Shown here: piece by piece, positions 23,801 to 35,420 of the stretch
Numbering within the stretch: the stretch's first letter is position 1
Layout: each line of letters starts with the position of its first letter
Assembly: GCF_019578655.1 (NCBI RefSeq)
Contig: NC_063258.1
Span: forward strand, 3,038,001 to 3,102,000
Reading direction: 5' to 3'
DNA: 64,000 nucleotides
Source of the DNA: Ricinus communis
Lineage: Eukaryota > Streptophyta > Magnoliopsida > Malpighiales > Euphorbiaceae
The notes under the pieces: generated by a model
Databases searched by the model: none
Told to the model about the DNA's origin: nothing
The model's input: only the letters and a program-made list of their open reading frames with translations
Translations under genes and position numbers: made by a program

Positions 23801-25849
23801 GATTTGGAAACTGAAACTACATCAGGAGATAATGATGATATAAATTTTGGTGATCTTTATGTATTTTATTTTATTTTATTTTGATTACAAGATTTTAATT
23901 TATTTCTTTTTTTGTTTTAATTCAATCATGTTTCTAGATAAAAAGTATTTAACATTTTGCCTGAATAGTTAAAGAAAAAAAATAAAAAAAATGAAAGTAA
24001 TTACAAGAAATCAGGGTTGATTTTTCATTGATTATAGCCTTTTTTGAAATCGTTGATTATACAGTTAAAGATTTAATCAATAACTAAGAATTTAAGTTGA
24101 ATAATGATATTAAGATCTTATAAATAAATAAAAATACGATTAAATATAAAATTTGCATTATTCTCTCTTGGTTAAATTTATGGAATGAAATAGGAGACAA
24201 CTGGTTGTCTGTGGATCAAATGATGAATGCTTGTTGCAATAATTGAAAACATGGTTATTAGTTCCATATCCACATGATGACCAAGTTGTGGACGCATGGA
24301 TCAATTGGCCGTAAACATTTGTTTGGTGAGGACGTTTTATGGATAATTCTATGCATATGGATGTCTTTACTTTTAGGACAATACAGTTTTTCCAAATAAG
24401 AAATAAAATTTTGTATTTATTTATTTATTTCATTTTCATTTAAGTTTTTTTATATAAATCGTTGTTTGGCTTTTATTTTATTTATTTTGAATTTAATATA
24501 TTATTTAGCTAATATGTATATTTTATAATTTCTAAGTGATAAAATAAAGTGTCTTAATATGTATGATTTTTTATTTTTAAGGATTAAGTTTCTTTTTATA
24601 TATTTTTCAAATTTATGTGAAATTAATTTGATTATAAGTAATAAAATAAATTTATAAGTGAATTATAAAATTTCAATATTTTATGATTTTTTATTACTTT
24701 GTAAAAGATAATAATAACTAAAATTTGTGTCTTTTATGAATTTTATATTTTTAAAGTAATGAACATTCATTTATTAATTTTTTAAGTATAAATAAAATTA
24801 ACGTTACAAGCATTTCGTAAGATTCTGAGACGCTGTTTTAGCTTAGGTGAAATACAAAGGTCTATAATATTAGAAGTCTTTATTCTATGAAATAAAGAAG
24901 GTCCATAATTTGGAAAATGCTTAAGTATAAAATGTTATTAGATTTTGATTTTATTATATTTAATAAATTTATATGTAGTGATATATTTGATGTATTTAAG
25001 TTAGTTAGTATTCGAAAGTATTCGGACTAGTTTTATAATAAGATTAAAGAAATTATGATGTTATTATTATAAAATTAATATTAATATAAAATATTAAAAA
25101 TAAATTTAAATATTTTAAATTAATATTTTAAAATATAATATTTATAAAATAAATAAAATAAGTTATAAAATAAATATGAAAATTATATAATAAAAATAAG
25201 AGTTAATTATTTAATTTTTGTTTTAATTTTAAATTTAAATCTAATGAAAGAAATAGTAATATTTTTTATTTTAATGATTTAAGATAAGAATATAATTAAA
25301 TATTTTTATTAATTTTATACAGATTATTTTTATAATAAATTAAATTTATTTTAAACTCAATTTTTGAAGCTACTATTTTAAAGATCAATATCAATATAAA
25401 AAGTAAAAATAAAATTAAACACTCTAATTAATATTTTTAAAAGATAAAATAAAATAAATGATAAAATAAATATAAAAATTATATAATAAAAATAATATCT
25501 ATTTTAATTAATTATTTAATTTTTTATTTTTAATTTTAAATTTAGATCTAATAAATGTGATGATTTTTTAATTATTTAACTAATGATATAATTAAAATTT
25601 TTTATTAATATAAATTGAAGTAAAAATAATATTTTTAATATTTTAATTGAAAATTCTCATAACATACTATTATTAAATTAATAATAATAGATAACGAAAA
25701 TAAAAACTGATCAAATAAATAAATAACAAGGTTTATATATAAGTAAAAAATTAACTTAAATATTATTTTAATATTTTTAATTTAAGAATTATAGTGTTAA
25801 ATAAAAGGATAAAATAATAAGAAAATATTTTTTTTTAAATTTATATTTA
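23801..25849. other. AT-rich intergenic DNA
   Basis: Long AT-rich stretch. About 24180-24400 has higher complexity but no readable protein. The interval 24960-25850 is almost pure A/T with many short palindromes. No family is recognised until the A2 LTR begins near 25850. Confidence 0.5.
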
Positions 25850-26697
25850 TGAAGACTTTTAGAGAGATTGTAGAAAAGAATAATGAACAGATGCAGACAT
25901 GAGATATAGCAGAAATTAAATGCAGGAGATTTTTCTCTTTTTTTCCTTTAAAACTAGATTTGCAGAGATATATATAGAGAAAAATTTTTCATTAAAATAA
26001 ATTTCTTTAAAAATAAAGTACAACCAAAATAAGTTTATTCAATAGATAAAATTATTGATATTCTTATTTCTATTAAATATCATATTTCATAATAAATTTT
26101 ATGTAAATTATAATAATTACAGAAAATGTCTAATTGCCCTTATATGAATATAAAACTTTTGGCTAGTCCAGCAAATAGCAGCTCATGCGTGTGTTAATCT
26201 TGGACTTTCGCCAACAATAGTTCTATTTAAGCTCCTTTTTGAATATTTATTTTCATATTTTTCTTTGTGGCTAATATTACTTGGAAGTAAATAATTAAAC
26301 TTAAATAAGATAAAAACACATATTTTTACTATGTTATATAAAGAAAATATATCATTAAATTTTTAAAATATTTTAAATAAATAAGATAAAAACACATTTT
26401 TTTACTATGTTATATAAAGAAAATATATCATTAAATTTTTAAAATATCTTAAATAATTATATATAGTATGAACCTATTAAATTCACTCTTAAATCTTTAC
26501 TTGTGCTCAAGTAAATAGCAACTTAGGAATTAATTTTTACAAAAATTTCAAGAATAATCATACTCAACTTCAAGATATAAATTAAAAGAAACTCACTGAT
26601 GAAAGATTATGCACAACTTGAGAACAACTTAAGTCATAAATTTTTTATTACAAGAACAAACTCAATCATTATTAATAAAAGATTTAAGCATCCAAAT
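25850..26697 (-). mobile_element. A2, first part: reversed Athila-like LTR piece and 3' region
   Basis: Read on the minus strand, this matches A1 from its 3' noncoding region (A1 20610-20811) into the LTR (A1 20812 to about 21480). Matching phrases include CCTAAGTTGCTATTTA, GGCTAATATTAC and GCAGAGATATATATAGA (inverted). The purine-rich tract before the LTR start is better kept here than in A1. It continues at 30044 after the T4 insertion. The left end fades into AT-rich DNA, so the edge is approximate. Confidence 0.75.
26303..26454. repeat. 76-bp tandem duplication inside the A2 LTR
   Basis: Two adjacent near-identical copies (26303-26378 and 26379-26454) start AAATAAGATAAAAACACAT and include ACTATGTTATATAAAGAAAA. 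It is local to A2. Confidence 0.9.
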
Positions 26698-27180
26698 TGT
26701 AATACTCAAAATTTTCTTTCTATAATAATAATATTAGTAATAATCTATAACGAGTTTTTATTTAAATTAATATTACTTTATTATTAATTAATTTAATTGG
26801 GATGATTTAAAATAGTATTTCAATGCTAGATAAAAATAAAGGAGTTATTTTTCTATATCTAATTAGTTTGATTTTCAAGAAATTAATTAAGTAAATTTCT
26901 TAGGAAATAAATAATGGTTTTTGTTCACTTAATTTTCTCCCCATATGAGTATATAAATTAAATTCTATATTTGAAAGTTATGAAAGAATTAAAAAATAAT
27001 ATTTTTATAAAAAAAATTATTAGGAAATGGTAAATGTTAATTAGCAAATGATGTTGAGTTAAATTGGAAAACAGTTAGCGAATTGAATTATCAATTAGTA
27101 AGGTTTATTACGGGATTCGGTGGCTTTACGCCTACTTATTCTCTAGTGCCAATCACGAGTCCACAGCTCGGGTCGTGACA
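26698..27180 (+). repeat. T4 5' LTR, 483-bp short form
   Basis: Its first part matches T1 1224 to about 1615 and its last part matches T1 about 4000-4091 (ACGGGATTCGGTGGC...GGGTCGTGACA). The junction lies near 27090-27105. Transcribed leader sequences of the long LTR are missing. Confidence 0.85.
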
Positions 27181-27184
27181 AAGT

Positions 27185-27197
27185 TGGTATCAAAGCC
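27185..27197 (+). promoter_or_regulatory. T4 primer-binding site, initiator tRNA-Met type
   Basis: TGGTATCAAAGCC, 4 bp after the LTR, matches the usual plant iMet primer site TGGTATCAGAGCC with one G-to-A change. It is the basis for joining the T family to elements primed by initiator tRNA-Met. Confidence 0.85.
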
Positions 27198-28469
27198 TAA
27201 GTTTAGATTCCTTCGACCTAGGTTAAGATTCTTGATACGCGGAGCTAGGATTAAGTTTGTCCTCGTTATTTTCATTGACTCTAGTCTTAGCTTTCACTGT
27301 TAGAGAGTCTATCATTTCTCTTTCTTTTGAGCTTGTCTTTGATGCTGTATTGAGAATGAGCACTGTAGCGATAGCAAGATCAGGAGCGCGGTAGACTCGT
27401 TCCGTTTCTCCAAGTGACTAGTGCAGACCGGATGCTTCGATTGTTGTTTCGGTGGTGGGCACCACAGTTTATGATTGGTGCAGAGTGTAATTGCAGTCGT
27501 GCCATGAACTGCCTCATCATCGCACATGTATCATCTTAATGGGTAAAGCCGAGGTTACTTGGAATGCTGAGCAGAGGTTATGGTTGAGCTTTGTGGTTGT
27601 AAGAAGCATAAGAATGGTGGTTGGTATATTTTTCGGACGCTCGAAATTCAGAGAAGCTTAAGCGAACATTATTTATTTTTCTAAATAGAACAAAGTGTTT
27701 TAGAATATAATATTGCATCCAGTCCTGCAAGAACTCATATGACATTTCACTATTAGGCATGCACAGTTCCATAACTCATTTTTAGGACATGCATCATACA
27801 TCGTGCATTGCAACCCTTGATGATAGGGGGTATCATCACTCTGGTGCGTGATATTATAAAATTTAATAAAAAGAAAATGACTAATGATTTTACGATTTTA
27901 TAAAGGTGTATTTCAAGACAGTAATAATTTTTATTAATGATAATTATAAAGTAAATAAATAACTAAATCTTTCAAAGTAAATTGTGTTAGCTTGGGGTTC
28001 TCTGGATGATAAGCTTAGTTGGTATGAGAATAGATCTGCGACGCATCATGCTCTATTTTGGATTGTAGAGGAACAAAGGAGACTTTCTAGATTCAAGTTG
28101 AGGAGGAATTCTGTTTCAGGATGGCATGGTCTTGTATCGGTTATTGCAACCAAATGGATGATGTGGTGTAGATGTTAAGGGTATTCAGTACATGTAAGGG
28201 ACAAGTCATTAAGAAAGAAGTTGGCTAATGGATTTTGGCCGGAACTAGAGTTGGTTTAGATCATTTCAGAGAAGATCCCTATTATCCCATTCCTTTCTTC
28301 AATTCTATAGCTGATCGTCGGATTCGTTCAAGCCATTGCGAATAAACAATTGGCACGAGCGACTGAAGATAGCTTTCAGAAGACAGAGGAGTTATGCGGA
28401 CCCGAAGTGGAAGCGCGTGGAGACTTGTATTAGAGAGAATGTATTCGTAAGGCGTCTCATATGCAAGAA

Positions 28470-28836
28470 GTAATGCGGTTTGGTAAGAAAGGCAAGTTAG
28501 CCCCCAATTGTGTGGAACCCTTGGAATTATCGGCAAGATTGGTAAGGTGGCATACAAGTTGGGCTTGCCACCAAATTTCTCACAGGTCAACCTGATATTT
28601 CGTAAATTCGTACTGAGTAGTATATTTTCGATTCTTCGCTCGTGTTGCAACCTCGTTATGTGGAAGTAAGCGAATATTTGACTTACGAAGGACAGTCAGT
28701 CATAATCGTGGATTTTCAGGTTCGCCAGCTTTGCTTTAGAGTCTTACCGATGGTCAAAGTCTTGAGGTTGAATTATTCTATCGAGGAAAGTACCCGAGAA
28801 GCCGAGCTGGAGATGAGAGGTTCCTACTCTCATTAG
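28470..28836 (+). pseudogene. T4 integrase C-terminus with chromodomain-like tail
   Basis: From 28470 the frame reads VMRFGKKGKLAP, the conserved GKKGKL block of Ty3/gypsy integrase C-termini, followed by a decayed LVRWHTSWACHQ. From 28642 an open frame of 64 codons contains VEVSEYLTYEGQ, LPMVKVLRLNYSIEE and STREAELEMRG. This is the layout of the chromodomain-adjacent tail of plant chromoviruses (VKVLW..., EEATWE..E.MR). The conserved Trp residues are lost. The rest of pol is missing; 27200-28460 shows no clear protease, RT or RNase H. Confidence 0.75.
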
Positions 28837-28892
28837 TTTCGGTCTTAGTGTGAGCCTTTTATTTTTTTAAAATTCAAGGACAAATTTTTATT

Positions 28893-28905
28893 AAAAGGGG
28901 AAGAG
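28893..28905 (+). other. T4 polypurine tract
   Basis: AAAAGGGGAAGAG directly precedes the TG of the second short LTR, the expected place for the plus-strand primer. Confidence 0.8.
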
Positions 28906-29383
28906 TGTAATACCCATAATTTTTTTATAATAATAATATTAGTAATAATTAATAACAAGTTTTTATTTAAATTAATATTACTTTATTATTAATTAATTTA
29001 ATTGGGAGGATTTAAAATAGAATTTCAATGTTACATAAAAATAAGGGAGTTATTTTGCTATATCTAATTAGTTTGATTTTCAAGAGATTAATTAAGTAAA
29101 TTCCTTAGGAAATATATTATATTTTTGGTTACTTAATTTTCTCCCCATATGAGTATATAAATTAAATTCTATATTTGAAAGTTATGAAAGAATTAGAAAA
29201 AATATTTTTATGAAAGAATTTATCGGGGAATAGCAAATTTTAATTAGCAAATGTTGTTGTGTTAAATTAAAAAATAGTTAGCAAATTGAATTATCAGTTA
29301 GTAAGGTTTACTACGGGATTCGGTGGCCTTAAGCCTACCCATTCCCTAGTGCCGGTCATGGGCCCACAGCTCGGATCATGATA
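28906..29383 (+). repeat. T4 second short LTR, 478 bp
   Basis: Starts TGTAATACCCATAATTTTTT and ends CGGATCATGATA (the final CA mutated to TA). It shares the deletion junction of the first short LTR. It is not followed by the TSD, which lies 660 bp further on. Confidence 0.8.
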
Positions 29384-30043
29384 AAGTGAATCATTCTTTC
29401 ACTACCTGACTCAAATTCATATTAGTGCGCACACGGTCCTGATGCAACCCATTAGATGGTATGTTCTACTGCTGTCTCATCCCGAGTCAACATGCAATCA
29501 CAATAGCAATGATATAGGAAATGACACATATATGAATAGTAATTAAATAAATAATTAAAATCTTAAATCATTTAATCAGAATTGGTTACGGAAAACTTTA
29601 GCATGACACACATGTAAAGCAGACATATGACTTTAACTCACTTTGGAGAGTGATAGTCTCAACTTAATTGTTTTTCAGGTGCTGTTAGTTTTTCTACAGT
29701 TTTCTTTTTCCTCTAGCAGCCCGATTCCTTCATCCTTAGGTTAATGTGACTGATTTTTTTGGTATGTTTGACTTTTAAATTCTAGAATCTCCGCAGTAGA
29801 AATTTCAGAATTATTATTTTGTAATTTTATGTAAATTCAAGTCTTGCCTATTTATGCTGGAAGACCAAATTTAAAATATAGTATATGATGGCTAAAGGTT
29901 AATTGTGGAATAGTGCTAATGGTTTGAATCCGAATTACAAGTTGTTTGAGTTACTGAATGGTCAGGCTTACTATGGGATTTGGTGGCCTTAAGCCTATCC
30001 ATTTCCTAGTGCCGGTCACGGGCCCACAGATCGGGTCGTGACA
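29384..30043. repeat. Rearranged long-LTR segment with internal inversion, T4 end
   Basis: 29384 to about 29645 is the reverse complement of T1 about 3062-3290 (landmarks CGGTCCTGATGCAACCC and CATCCCGAGTCAACATG). From about 29630 to 30043 it is co-linear with T1 about 3665-4091. The switch point falls at ATGACTTTAACTCA, a motif present in opposite orientations at both T1 positions, so the inversion probably used microhomology. Confidence 0.8.
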
Positions 30044-31121
30044 CAAACCATCATGCCTGTTTCACAACAAATAGTCTGACTCATCTTCAAAGGATACAAC
30101 TATGGTGTATAATCTAAATTATTATAATCTTATTCAAAAGGCAAACCTTTATTCAAAACAAAAGATCAATAGACATTTGTACAACACTTGCTTTTTAAGC
30201 TCTTTTATTTTTATTGTTCTTTCTTTTCACCCCTTAAATACAAACTTGATAGTTGGGGAATCACTTCTTTCTTGAGATGTCATGCTTTTTTATGAAACAC
30301 AAATATGAGTAATAAATGCACCTGGTTTTTCAATAAAGATGCTTTGCATACTAATAATTTTAATTGCTTATTTAGGTAAAAATTAACATTGATCATGAAG
30401 ATTCTCGATTACTGAACAACTAAAATAAACGGAGTAGATTATATTAACTTAGAGCTTTTACTTACCCATATCATATCGATTATATTAACTTAGAGCTTTT
30501 ACTTACACATATCATATCTCACTAAATTTATGCAAGCCAATTTAATAACAAAGAAATAGTAATTTAAATCATACACTTTTAATTATACTTAACTCGAACT
30601 TGTCAAACTATTCATCATGTCTATATGTAAAGAATAGGTTCTTGACCATTTAAACACAACTATTCAAGAGTTCAAGAATCTTGGCATAATAGCATTCTTT
30701 CATTGACTCTTATATAAAATAATAACAAAAGCTAAGTAGAAAATTTAAAATTTTATAAAAATTAATCAAAGTTGTTAATTCACATGACATATTAATTAAA
30801 TAAATAAAGGTATTATTCTATTTTTCTCTTCCATACTTAAATTTGGCATTGTCTTCAATGCTATTAGCATATATGAAAATAAGGAACATGAGAGGAGGAA
30901 AAAGATAGAACACTCTCCTAGGTTTATGCAAGTAAGTCATGAAGTTGAATTCCAATCTCCACCATCCAAATCTTAGAAGCACATTTGAACATATACCATT
31001 GATAATTATAAAAAAAAAGAAAAAAGAAATAATTAAAAATAATAAGCTATCCTAAATAAACTAGAAAGATTAAAACTTAAAATAAATAAATATAAATTCT
31101 AGAATAAAATGTAAAACAAAG
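30044..31121 (-). mobile_element. A2, second part: Athila-like 3' noncoding region
   Basis: Read on the minus strand this matches A1 about 19490-20620, including GATGAGTCAGACTATTTGTT, TGCATTTATTACTCATATTT and the GACATTG...AGACAATGCC landmark. It ends abruptly near 31121, where O1 begins. Confidence 0.75.
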
Positions 31122-32140
31122 TGACGACATGCCAGGTTTAGTTAAAAAGATTATGCGACAGGGTTATTACTAGTTAATAATGGAGAAGGACTGCACAATT
31201 TTGGTGAGTAAATGTCATGAATACCAATTGTACAATGACCTGAGCCACTAAACTTTGACTGAACTGTATAATCTAACATCTCTTTGGCCTTTTGCAGCTT
31301 GGGAAATCAATATTGTCAAGGAGATAAATTCTTCTTCGAATGTCATAGGTACATAGTTGTAGCAATTGACTACTTCTTTAAGTGGATTGAGGCTGAGTCA
31401 TTCACTAAAGTCGGGACAAGGTAGATGGCCAGATTTATAGAGAGGAACCTGATCTGTAAGTAGGGAGTCCTGCAACACTTGTGACAGATAATGGCATGCA
31501 ATTCAGGGGTGGGACATCAGACCTACTGGTGAAATACTAGATTCAAAATCATAGGTCTTCTCCATACTAGCCTCAAGCGAACGGTGCGGTAGAAGCAGCC
31601 AATAAAAATTTGAAGAAGATACTCTTAAGAATGGTATGGAATCATAAGGATTGGTAATTTCGGTTACCCTTTGCACTTTGGGGATATCGAATGATTGAGC
31701 AGACATCGACATGATAAACTCTATACTCTATGGTTTATGGGAATGAGGTAGTTTTACCAGTCAAATTGGGATTGAAGTCTTTGAGGGTTGTGTTGGAGGC
31801 TAAAATACCAGAGTACTAGTGCGTCAAGTAGAGATACCAACATTTGGCTTTGATTGATGAAGAAAGGATGAAAGCCTTGTATCACATGCAATTGTACCAA
31901 AAGCGAAGAGCCAGGAAATTCAATAAGAAAGTTAAACCGGGAAAAATCAAAGCTGGAGACTTGGTGTTGAAACACTGACCTACTATATTCGATCCAAGAG
32001 AAAAGTTCAAGCCTAATTGGGACGACCTATATTTGGTTAAGAATATCCTGTTCAAAGGTGCTGTTAGGAATTTAGACTTGGAAGGGAATGAATTCTTCAA
32101 GCCTATTAACTTGGATCGTCTCAAGAAGTATTATGTATAA
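31122..32140 (+). pseudogene. O1 integrase (Tat/Ogre-like), fused to an RT-end remnant
   Basis: Begins DDMPGL, text that in O3 (about 58125) precedes the RT domain, and jumps straight to VKKIMRQGYY, so gag, protease, RT and RNase H are deleted. Integrase text follows: a damaged zinc-binding site (KCHEYQ, with Tyr for the second Cys), LTSLWPFAAW, VAIDYFFKWIEAES with the first catalytic Asp, GAVEAANKNLKKI with the catalytic Glu, and the C-terminal FDPREKFKPNWDD, LDLEGNEF and NLDRLKKYYV with stop. Several frameshifts and stops are present. It would have joined element DNA to the host chromosome; this copy is dead. Confidence 0.85.
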
Positions 32141-32455
32141 AAAATAATAAAGATGAATAAATAGAAAAAATGGTATGCTAATCAGAAAACCAAAAAAGGA
32201 TGGTCAGGCAAAAATTAAAGCATCAAGAGAGAAAATATTTAGCTAGAAAATGTAACTGGACTAGCTAATAACAAGAGTTGTATCATAAAAAATCAAAATA
32301 TACCCATTTGGGCTTTTACTAAATGACTAAAGTGTATGGAATTTTTATCAAACATATATATGCTTGTTTATTACTTTATGAACTACTAAAAGAAAAGGCT
32401 AAACTAAGTCCTAAGCAAAATAAATGAATTTAAATAGAAGCATTCTTCACTTTCT

Positions 32456-33709
32456 TCATTTAGCATTTGCATCTCTATATTCAACAGGTAGCTTTTGAGT
32501 CCTCTTAAATCGTGCAAATCTAGGTGTAGTAGCAGTTTGGAACTGGACTCAAGCTTTGAAGTTATCGTCTGTGGTTAAGTCGCCTTCAGCATTAAGATCA
32601 CGCTTTATAGTACGGTGGGGCAGAGTCTCTCAATCTTATCCAAGAAGTCTTGCCTCAATGAGAAACCTTTAAACTCAGTAAGGAATTCCAAAATCTACTG
32701 CTTTTGCCCATACTGGCGACAGAGTCTCGAGATATGTAGAAAGTAGATGCATGTAAGTCGAGTAAGGAAATACAGTTGCCATACACCAGGAGTGTGACAT
32801 GCTTGATCCTCCACCAAGGGCAAGTCTAGTGGATAAGTGTGTATGACATGCCTTTGCTCTAAGAAATCTAGCCTTTGTGACCTCGAGGGATGGCAATAGA
32901 GCAAACTTGCACATGCTTCAGTTTATACTTATCATTGTCCTTTAGAATGGTCAATATTTGAAGCTTCTTGAGCAACTAAATCTATAAAAAGAGAAAGAAA
33001 AAGAAAAAGAGAAAATAAAATAAAAATAAAAGCTAAGTCAAAAATCTGAAAGGGTGATTTAGGCAAAAATAAAGTCTCCTAAGTCAAAAACCTGAAAAGG
33101 TGGCTTAGGTAAAAATTAAGGCAAGATTTGGTTACATACCTGCAAGAGAACGAGGCTACCACCAAACCTTTAATTGGTTTTGTACAATATCTAACCTAAT
33201 AATGGTTTCAGCCAAGATGACAGGAAGTGGGTCAGCTTCGTACTCAACTTGATTAATGATACCAACAATTATGATATCTACTCCTCCCTAAGAAGAAATC
33301 AACAAGAATTAAGCATAAATGTAAAAGTTTAAGATCCTAACCCATGCAGGTGTATCCCTCTCCTTCTTCTCATAGGAAGGGATCAATGTAGTATTGGTAA
33401 GGTATTCACTAAGAGAATGGGAAAGTACCACAGATGGGGGCATATTGAATAACTATACCAATTTGCCAAGAGAATGGGGAGAGTAGAATCCTTGGGGCCT
33501 TCAAGAATGGCAATAAACTCTTAAATCATGGGGTATAACTCTTGCCATTGAAGCAGAAAACATGATCTTTTGGGCACCAAAAGTTGACAAATGAGTGAAG
33601 AAAGCAATAATCAAGCTTGGCTGTGAAAGAAGAGAGATGGAATCTTCTAAGCTTAATCCACTCATCGCCTTAGGAATTTAAAAAGAGTTTTGAGGGTTTT
33701 GGCAATTTT
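32456..33709 (-). pseudogene. O1 antisense ORF Q, intron-containing
   Basis: Lies opposite gag-pol between integrase and the 3' LTR. It aligns with Q of O2 (40250-41605): FWCPKDHVFCFN near the start, LCRQYGQKQ later, and the end DANAK stop (TGA complement of 32456-32458). An intron with GTATGTAACC donor and TTATAG acceptor occupies 33139-32982 (minus). Stops and frameshifts break it. Tat-lineage elements are known to carry antisense ORFs here. The W..KDHVFRF...EEFSAI pattern of Q (best kept in O2) loosely recalls plant mobile-domain proteins. Function unknown. Confidence 0.7.
33034..33119 (-). repeat. Q-intron minisatellite in O1, about 2 units
   Basis: Two copies of a unit running CTAAGTCAAAAA...GAAAAGGTGG CTTAGG with a spacer. 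Each unit begins CTAAG and ends CTTAG, so it can fold back. It is homologous to the arrays in O2 (about 40905-41035) and O5 (about 51190-51410). Confidence 0.75.
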
Positions 33710-33776
33710 TTAAGTCATGATTTTTGGTCTAAAAGTAATGAGATGCATATGGGGAAGTTTGGAAGAGGTGTGCACA

Positions 33777-33784
33777 TATTTATA
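33777..33784 (-). promoter_or_regulatory. TATA box for O1 antisense ORF Q
   Basis: On the minus strand: CCTATAAATATGTGCACACC. O2 has CTATAAATATGCGTACACCC at the same place before its Q ORF. The box lies about 70 bases upstream of the Q start. Confidence 0.6.
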
Positions 33785-33934
33785 GGCAAAAGATCAGACT
33801 CTGGATCAAACTTTACAATTGCATGGTTAAAGCTAAACTGTTTAAAGTCTAGATAAAAAAAACTAGAATATTTTGTAGGTCAAAGCAAGATAGACGCTTC
33901 GGGAGCAGTCTGGGCTAATAAAGCATAGGGATCG

Positions 33935-33990
33935 AGCTGATTGGCTCTGCGTAAAGCTGATTGGCTCAAATCCAAAGCCGATCACCTGTG
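33935..33990 (+). repeat. 20-21-bp palindromic-core minisatellite, O1
   Basis: Units start at 33935, 33955 and 33976: AGCTGATTGGCTCTGCGTAA, AGCTGATTGGCTC then AAATCCAA, and AGCCGATCACC. The core is a variant of the self-complementary AGCCGATCGGCT. Confidence 0.7.
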
Positions 33991-34204
33991 TGATGTCATT
34001 AACTAGAGTTTTTAGCGATTTCAAGGTATTTTCGGGCATTTTAGGTCTTGGTTGTTCGTAGTTATTGTATGCACAATATTCGACAATGAAAATGACTTTA
34101 GACATCATTTCCAGTGGTCACAAATGTAAAATTTTATAGATTTTAGAAAAGTAATGTCATACAACACAAAAAGGAAAAGATACAAAAGAAGAAAGTAGCT
34201 AATC

Positions 34205-34960
34205 TAATTAGAAGTCTTTGAGGCTCTCCCCCAAGTTCTCCATCCCCTCATCTAAGTTAGCTTCCATGTATTGAATCCAAAGAGTGGACAGCTGGAGGGT
34301 CAAGGTCTCGATTCAGCACTAGTGAGCTTTAATATGATGCTAAGGATTATCCACTTGTCCTTGCAAGCCCTCATGATCCTTCTACAATAGAAAGAAACCC
34401 AAAGGAATTGTTTATGGCATCCTAGAACATACATGCATACATTTTACATTTGTAATTGTCTTTTATTTCTTACCCTCTAGTCTTCTCTAATAACGAAGAA
34501 TTGTCTCTTTACGGCCGTAGCAAGCCAGTGTAAGTATTGAAATTGATCTCTCTGAATCTGTATAATCACATGTATATATGCTACTAATATTTCGAGAAAA
34601 TAAAGAAAATGTGTAAAATACTAAAAGAAGCAACTCATATGTGTACAACTATCGAGGTAAACTCCGGAGGAGGCTCGACTCTAAAGGCAGCCTGTGATCA
34701 ATGGTGCAAAAAGGACTATAATAGGACACTGTGGGTTTAGAAAGAATGGAATACTCCCGAGATCACATCTGATGTCATTGTAGGTGGCGCCTTAGAGGCA
34801 GCGATGGTCGACGAGGTCATGATACGTGTGGACTTAGGATAACGAGCAAATAATCCTTCTAACTTAGAAGCTCAGGGTGCAGGCCATGAAAACTAAAACA
34901 AAGGAATAAGGATCAAACAACAACATATAGCAAATAGTTCGATAAAGTGATTAGAGTGAA
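34205..34960 (-). pseudogene. O1 antisense ORF P, 3' part
   Basis: The reverse strand aligns with the last exons of P in O2. Matching DNA phrases are GGAGTTTACCTCGATAGTTG near 34640-34665 and GAGGGCTTGCAAGGACAA near 34360. The C-terminal text LTLQLSTLW...GMENLGESLKDF ends just before 34205. An intron (34473 down to 34382, 92 bp, GTAAGAAATA...TATTGTAG) sits at the same place as intron 37831-37914 of O2. The preceding donor is mutated from GT to AT. The 5' two thirds of P is missing, so this copy is a fragment. Confidence 0.65.
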
Positions 34961-35049
34961 AAAATACTTGTGCACAACTCTCACAGTCCCGGGGTACAAG
35001 GCCTAATAGTTGGAATATAAAGGAGGTGTAGTCTGTCCTCCGAGATCGG

Positions 35050-35372
35050 ATGGGTTTTGCCATGCTTTAATTTATTAATTAGGCTAGACTTATAAGAAAT
35101 ACAACCGTCGTATTTATAGGAAATAACTTGTGAAACAATAAAATTAAAGACTAAGATACATAAATAAGGAAGTTGGTTAATAGATCCATTTTTAAATGTG
35201 GCGAAGCTTCATTATGGACTCGAGAAACGCCCATTCAATTTGAGAAAAAGTGTCCTAGAGAATTTTTCAGGTGGCGACTCCCATCTCTGCGCTAGTTTTT
35301 GTGATTAGTGAGCGTGTTCCTATTAGGTTGAAAATCCTTGTAATGCCCGTTATCACTAGAGACACTTGGCCA
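35050..35372 (+). mobile_element. O1 3' LTR, terminal fragment
   Basis: Co-linear with the end of the O3 LTR (about 53650-53968): GTATTTATAGGAAATAA, AATAAGGAAGTTGG, GGTGGCGACTCCCATCTC and CACTAGAGACACTTGG. It stops at ACACTTGG, about 24 bp short of the expected LTR end, and is joined to the promoter region of P in O2. Confidence 0.75.
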
Positions 35373-35407
35373 GGGGCCTAAATGATATTTGTGCCCTCTT
35401 TAAGGCC

Positions 35408-35420
35408 TATATATATATAT
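35408..35420 (+). promoter_or_regulatory. TATA-like run before antisense ORF P of O2
   Basis: TATATATATATAT lies about 120 bases upstream of the ATG at 35541 and is followed by a CT-rich leader (CCTTATCCTATTTTCTCC), as in many plant 5' UTRs. Confidence 0.5.

Larger units (their letters stand above)
26698..30043 (+). mobile_element. T4: deletion derivative of the Tekay/Del-like family, nested in A2
   Basis: Starts TGTAATACTC and ends TCGGGTCGTGACA. The flanks CAAAT (26693-26697) and CAAAC (30044-30048) are a 5-bp TSD with one transition, and A2 reads across when T4 is removed. Inside: a short LTR (26698-27180), a primer site, about 1.7 kb of internal DNA, a purine tract, a second short LTR (28906-29383) and then 660 bp of rearranged long-LTR sequence. 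Both short LTRs lack the same central block present in T1 (from about T1 1615 to T1 4000), so the deletion was present before the pair was copied. Confidence 0.85.

Noticed and set aside
27984..28178. 64-codon plus-strand ORF in the T4 internal region
   Set aside because: Text with several Trp residues looked protein-like, but it matched no gag, protease or RT motif I know and has no partner elsewhere in the window.
28282..28650. 122-codon minus-strand ORF inside T4
   Set aside because: It lies opposite the integrase C-terminal text read on the plus strand, so it is a shadow.
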